The position numbers and the translations under genes are program-made. A stretch of DNA of 53,809 nucleotides from contig DJPX01000008.1 of the NCBI GenBank assembly GCA_002438635.1, positions 1-53,809 of the forward strand, written 5' to 3'. A model generated the notes under the pieces. The model had not been told where the DNA came from, did not search any database, and saw nothing but the letters and a program-made list of their open reading frames with translations. This DNA is from Bacteroidales bacterium UBA6401. Its GTDB lineage: Bacteria > Bacteroidota > Bacteroidia > Bacteroidales > UBA932. Below, piece by piece: positions 52,266 to 53,809 of the stretch (the first letter of the stretch is position 1; each line of letters opens with the position of its first letter).

Positions 52266-53264
52266 TTACTTTGTGATGACTCTTGCCATTTCACAAACCT
52301 TGTTAGAGTAACCCCACTCGTTATCGTACCAAGCGCAAACCTTTACAAATGTAGGATCAAGCTGGATACCTGCCTTCTCATCGAAGATGGAAGTGCGAGA
52401 GTCGTTACGGAAGTCAGTAGATACAAGAGCTTCGTTAGTGTATCCAAGAACACCCTTGAGTTCGCCTTCAGAAGCCTCTTTCATGGCCTCGCATATTTCT
52501 GCGTATGTAGCTGGTTTAGCAAGCTCGCATGTAAGGTCAACGAATGAAACGTCAGATGTAGGAACGCGAAGTGACATACCGGTAAGTTTGCCGTTAAGCT
52601 CAGGAAGAACTTTTCCTACAGCCTTTGCTGCACCTGTTGAAGAAGGGATGATGTTCTCAAGAATACCACGACCACCTCTCCAGTCTTTCTTAGAAGGGCC
52701 ATCAACTGTCTTCTGTGTAGCTGTAGCTGCGTGAACGGTAGTCATAAGACCACGTACTATACCGAATTTGTCGTTAAGTACTTTAGATATAGGCGCCAAG
52801 CAGTTAGTGGTACAAGAAGCGTTAGAGATGATAGCCTGACCTGCATAAGTCTTATGGTTTACACCATATACGAACATAGGGGTAGCATCTTTAGAAGGTG
52901 CGCTCATGATTACTTTCTTAGCACCGGCTTTGAGGTGTGCAGATGCAAGCTCTTCTGTAAGGAAGAAACCAGTAGACTCTACTACTACATCTACGTTAAG
53001 TGCACCCCAAGTGATCTGTGAAGGATCTTTCTCTGCGAATACTTGAATTCTGTTGCCATCAACTACGAGGAAGTTATCCTCAACCTTGATGTCGTGCTTA
53101 AACTCACCATGAACTGAGTCATATTTGAGCATGTAAGCAAGATAATCGGCATCGAGCAGGTCGTTGATACCTACTACCTGGATGTCATTGTTGAAGTTCT
53201 CAACTGCTGCACGGAAGACCATACGTCCGATACGGCCAAATCCGTTAATACCAAGTCTAATCAT
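52266..53264 (-). CDS. gap: Type I glyceraldehyde-3-phosphate dehydrogenase
   Basis: A 332-residue glycolytic enzyme that oxidises glyceraldehyde-3-phosphate to 1,3-bisphosphoglycerate. It has the NAD-binding GxGxxG motif 'GINGFGRIGRMVFRA' at 5-19. Asp35 ('VVGINDLLD') indicates NAD rather than NADP. The catalytic Cys151 is in 'SNASCTTNCLAP', with the active-site His in 'TTVHAATATQKTVDGPSKKDWRGGRG'. The C-terminus has 'SRTSIFDEKAGIQLD' and 'WYDNEWGYSNKVCEMA'. Length and motifs are standard. It is monocistronic, with its own promoter (53318-53347) and terminator. The product feeds lower glycolysis and so links to the starch genes only metabolically. Confidence 0.97.
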   Translation of the reverse strand: MIRLGINGFGRIGRMVFRAAVENFNNDIQVVGINDLLDADYLAYMLKYDSVHGEFKHDIKVEDNFLVVDGNRIQVFAEKDPSQITWGALNVDVVVESTGFFLTEELASAHLKAGAKKVIMSAPSKDATPMFVYGVNHKTYAGQAIISNASCTTNCLAPISKVLNDKFGIVRGLMTTVHAATATQKTVDGPSKKDWRGGRGILENIIPSSTGAAKAVGKVLPELNGKLTGMSLRVPTSDVSFVDLTCELAKPATYAEICEAMKEASEGELKGVLGYTNEALVSTDFRNDSRTSIFDEKAGIQLDPTFVKVCAWYDNEWGYSNKVCEMARVITK

Positions 53265-53317
53265 ATTCTAATAGTATATTAAATAAAGTTATAACTGACC
53301 TTTTCAGTTTTCGCGTG

Positions 53318-53347
53318 CAAATTTAGTCAATTATTGCAAAAAACCAA
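53318..53347 (-). promoter_or_regulatory. Promoter of gap
   Basis: Read on the minus strand: TTG (53347-53345), a 19-nt spacer, then TAAATTTG (53325-53318), a perfect match to the Bacteroidota -7 consensus TAnnTTTG. It leaves a leader of roughly 45-50 nt before the gap ATG. Confidence 0.65.
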
Positions 53348-53357
53348 TAAATATTAT

Positions 53358-53456
53358 TCAACAACCGCTTTTTTTCACAATCAATCTTACATCTGTAGCG
53401 TAGGTTTTACCATCCTTACTCTTTAAAAGACCATTTCCTCTCAAAGAATCCTTCAT
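53358..53456 (-). CDS. Possible 32-residue open reading frame or gene remnant
   Basis: ATG at 53456, TGA at 53358-53360. The peptide begins MKDSLRGNGLLKSKDGKTYA and ends LIVKKSGC. Composition is protein-like and it reads as the C-terminal end of a larger beta-rich protein, but a stop lies two codons before the ATG and nothing recognisable lies upstream. It could be a remnant of a decayed gene, a small protein, or chance. It lies just upstream of the gap promoter on the same strand. Confidence 0.2.
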   Translation of the reverse strand: MKDSLRGNGLLKSKDGKTYATDVRLIVKKSGC

Positions 53457-53471
53457 GACTTACTACTGCCA

Positions 53472-53508
53472 TTTTTGTCCGAGAAAACAGCCCTTTCTCG
53501 GACAAAAA
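53472..53508. repeat. Perfect palindromic hairpin, array copy 1
   Basis: The 15-nt arms TTTTTGTCCGAGAAA and TTTCTCGGACAAAAA are perfectly complementary around the loop ACAGCCC. It is the first element of a cluster of inverted repeats upstream of gap. Confidence 0.8.
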
Positions 53509-53522
53509 CTTCAATTTGCTTA

Positions 53523-53557
53523 TTTTGTCCGAGAAAATGCCCTTTCCAAGGACAAAA
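53523..53557. repeat. Palindromic hairpin, array copy 2 (degenerate right arm)
   Basis: The left arm TTTTGTCCGAGAAA is identical to that of copy 1, the loop is ATGCCC, and the right arm TTTCCAAGGACAAAA is partly diverged. Its left arm also pairs perfectly over 14 nt with the right arm of copy 1, so alternative hairpins are possible. Confidence 0.7.
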
Positions 53558-53666
53558 AGTAATGCAACTCAGAAATGAAATTGAGAAGTTATGTGAATGA
53601 ATGCTTAGGGACGGTTAGTCACACATGAACAAATTTAACAGAGATAATCTGTATCAGAGGGAGATG

Positions 53667-53729
53667 TTGTGAGTAAAAATGCCCTTTTTGCTCACAAAAG
53701 TCTCATTCGCCACGCTTTGGTGAGCAAAA
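53667..53729. repeat. Palindromic hairpin with a different stem and similar loop, plus a third arm
   Basis: The arms TTGTGAGTAAAAA (53667-53679) and TTTTTGCTCACAA (53685-53697) pair with one G-T around the loop TGCCC. A third arm GTGAGCAAAA (53720-53729) pairs perfectly with TTTTGCTCAC (53686-53695). The stem differs from copies 1 and 2, but the loop core (A)TGCCC flanked by A and T runs is retained. Confidence 0.7.
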
Positions 53730-53809
53730 CCTCTATTGTTACATATGGAAATAGTTCTTTGAAGTGAATTTAATTGAGAATAAATTGCCAATTCAAGTGA
53801 ATAGTGCAA

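Larger units (their letters stand above)
53457..53809. other. Intergenic region at the right edge
   Basis: About 350 bp of A/T-rich sequence holding the inverted-repeat array described separately. I see no supportable gene, RNA gene or attachment site here. The last ~80 bp contain no recognisable feature. Confidence 0.6.

Noticed and set aside
53472..53729. Possible CRISPR array
   Set aside because: Only two or three diverged palindromes with irregular spacing, no regular repeat-spacer pattern and no cas genes.

Overview
The window comes from a member of the order Bacteroidales (phylum Bacteroidota). The signs are a SusC/SusD pair with a SusE/F-type starch-binding lipoprotein, a nine-gene Mfa/FimA-type fimbrial operon of lipoproteins, DUF4906, DUF4831, DUF4250 and TIGR02757 proteins, A/T-rich start regions mostly without Shine-Dalgarno sequences, and promoters of the Bacteroidota form TTG(G) ... 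TAnnTTTG. The genus cannot be fixed from the sequence alone. No tRNA, rRNA, CRISPR array, complete insertion sequence or prophage gene was seen.

Layout. 1-6.0 kb: a minus-strand AraC regulator diverges from a TolC / HlyD / two ABC-2 permease export operon that has no ATPase gene. 6.1-8.2 kb: a ClpB disaggregase without its N-terminal domain. 8.2-15.7 kb (minus): a starch/maltodextrin operon, MFS transporter - susC - susD - susE/F-like. 15.9-18.0 kb: a LytS/LytTR two-component pair. 18.06-30.6 kb: a fimbrial operon (OmpA/DUF3575 barrel, DUF5119 lipoprotein, five fimbrillin-like lipoproteins, a FimB/Mfa2-like lipoprotein and a 1110-residue DUF4906 tip-type protein). Its promoter carries an 11-G tract between the -33 and -7 elements. 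30.6-38.4 kb: cstA, a WYL regulator, two small proteins and a thioester-less alpha-2-macroglobulin. 38.4-48.0 kb (minus): a tightly packed nine-gene operon (POT transporter, LpxL-like acyltransferase, DUF4831, PepD, TIGR02757, zeta-toxin-like kinase, TldD, TldE/PmbA, SlyD with a Cys-repeat tail). 48.0-51.7 kb (minus): a GH13 amylase lipoprotein, a 45-residue peptide gene with a strong Shine-Dalgarno after it, and a lipoprotein that looks like a fimbrillin/starch-module chimera. 51.7-53.8 kb: a MITE-like inverted-repeat element, gap (GAPDH), and an array of inverted repeats.

How it fits together. The MFS-SusCD-SusE/F operon and the separate amylase operon together give a pathway for cell-surface starch capture, cleavage and uptake of maltodextrins, split over two loci about 34 kb apart. 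The nine fimbrial genes are packed with gaps of 0-24 bp and probably form one transcript. The single promoter seen for them has a slippage-prone homopolymer exactly where its length sets the -33/-7 spacing (23 nt here, against a usual 19-21). This predicts phase-variable (ON/OFF or graded) expression of the whole surface structure by strand slippage rather than by the DNA inversion usual in Bacteroidales, and it is the strongest candidate in the window for something not previously described. The adjacent LytS/LytTR pair is a plausible second layer of control.
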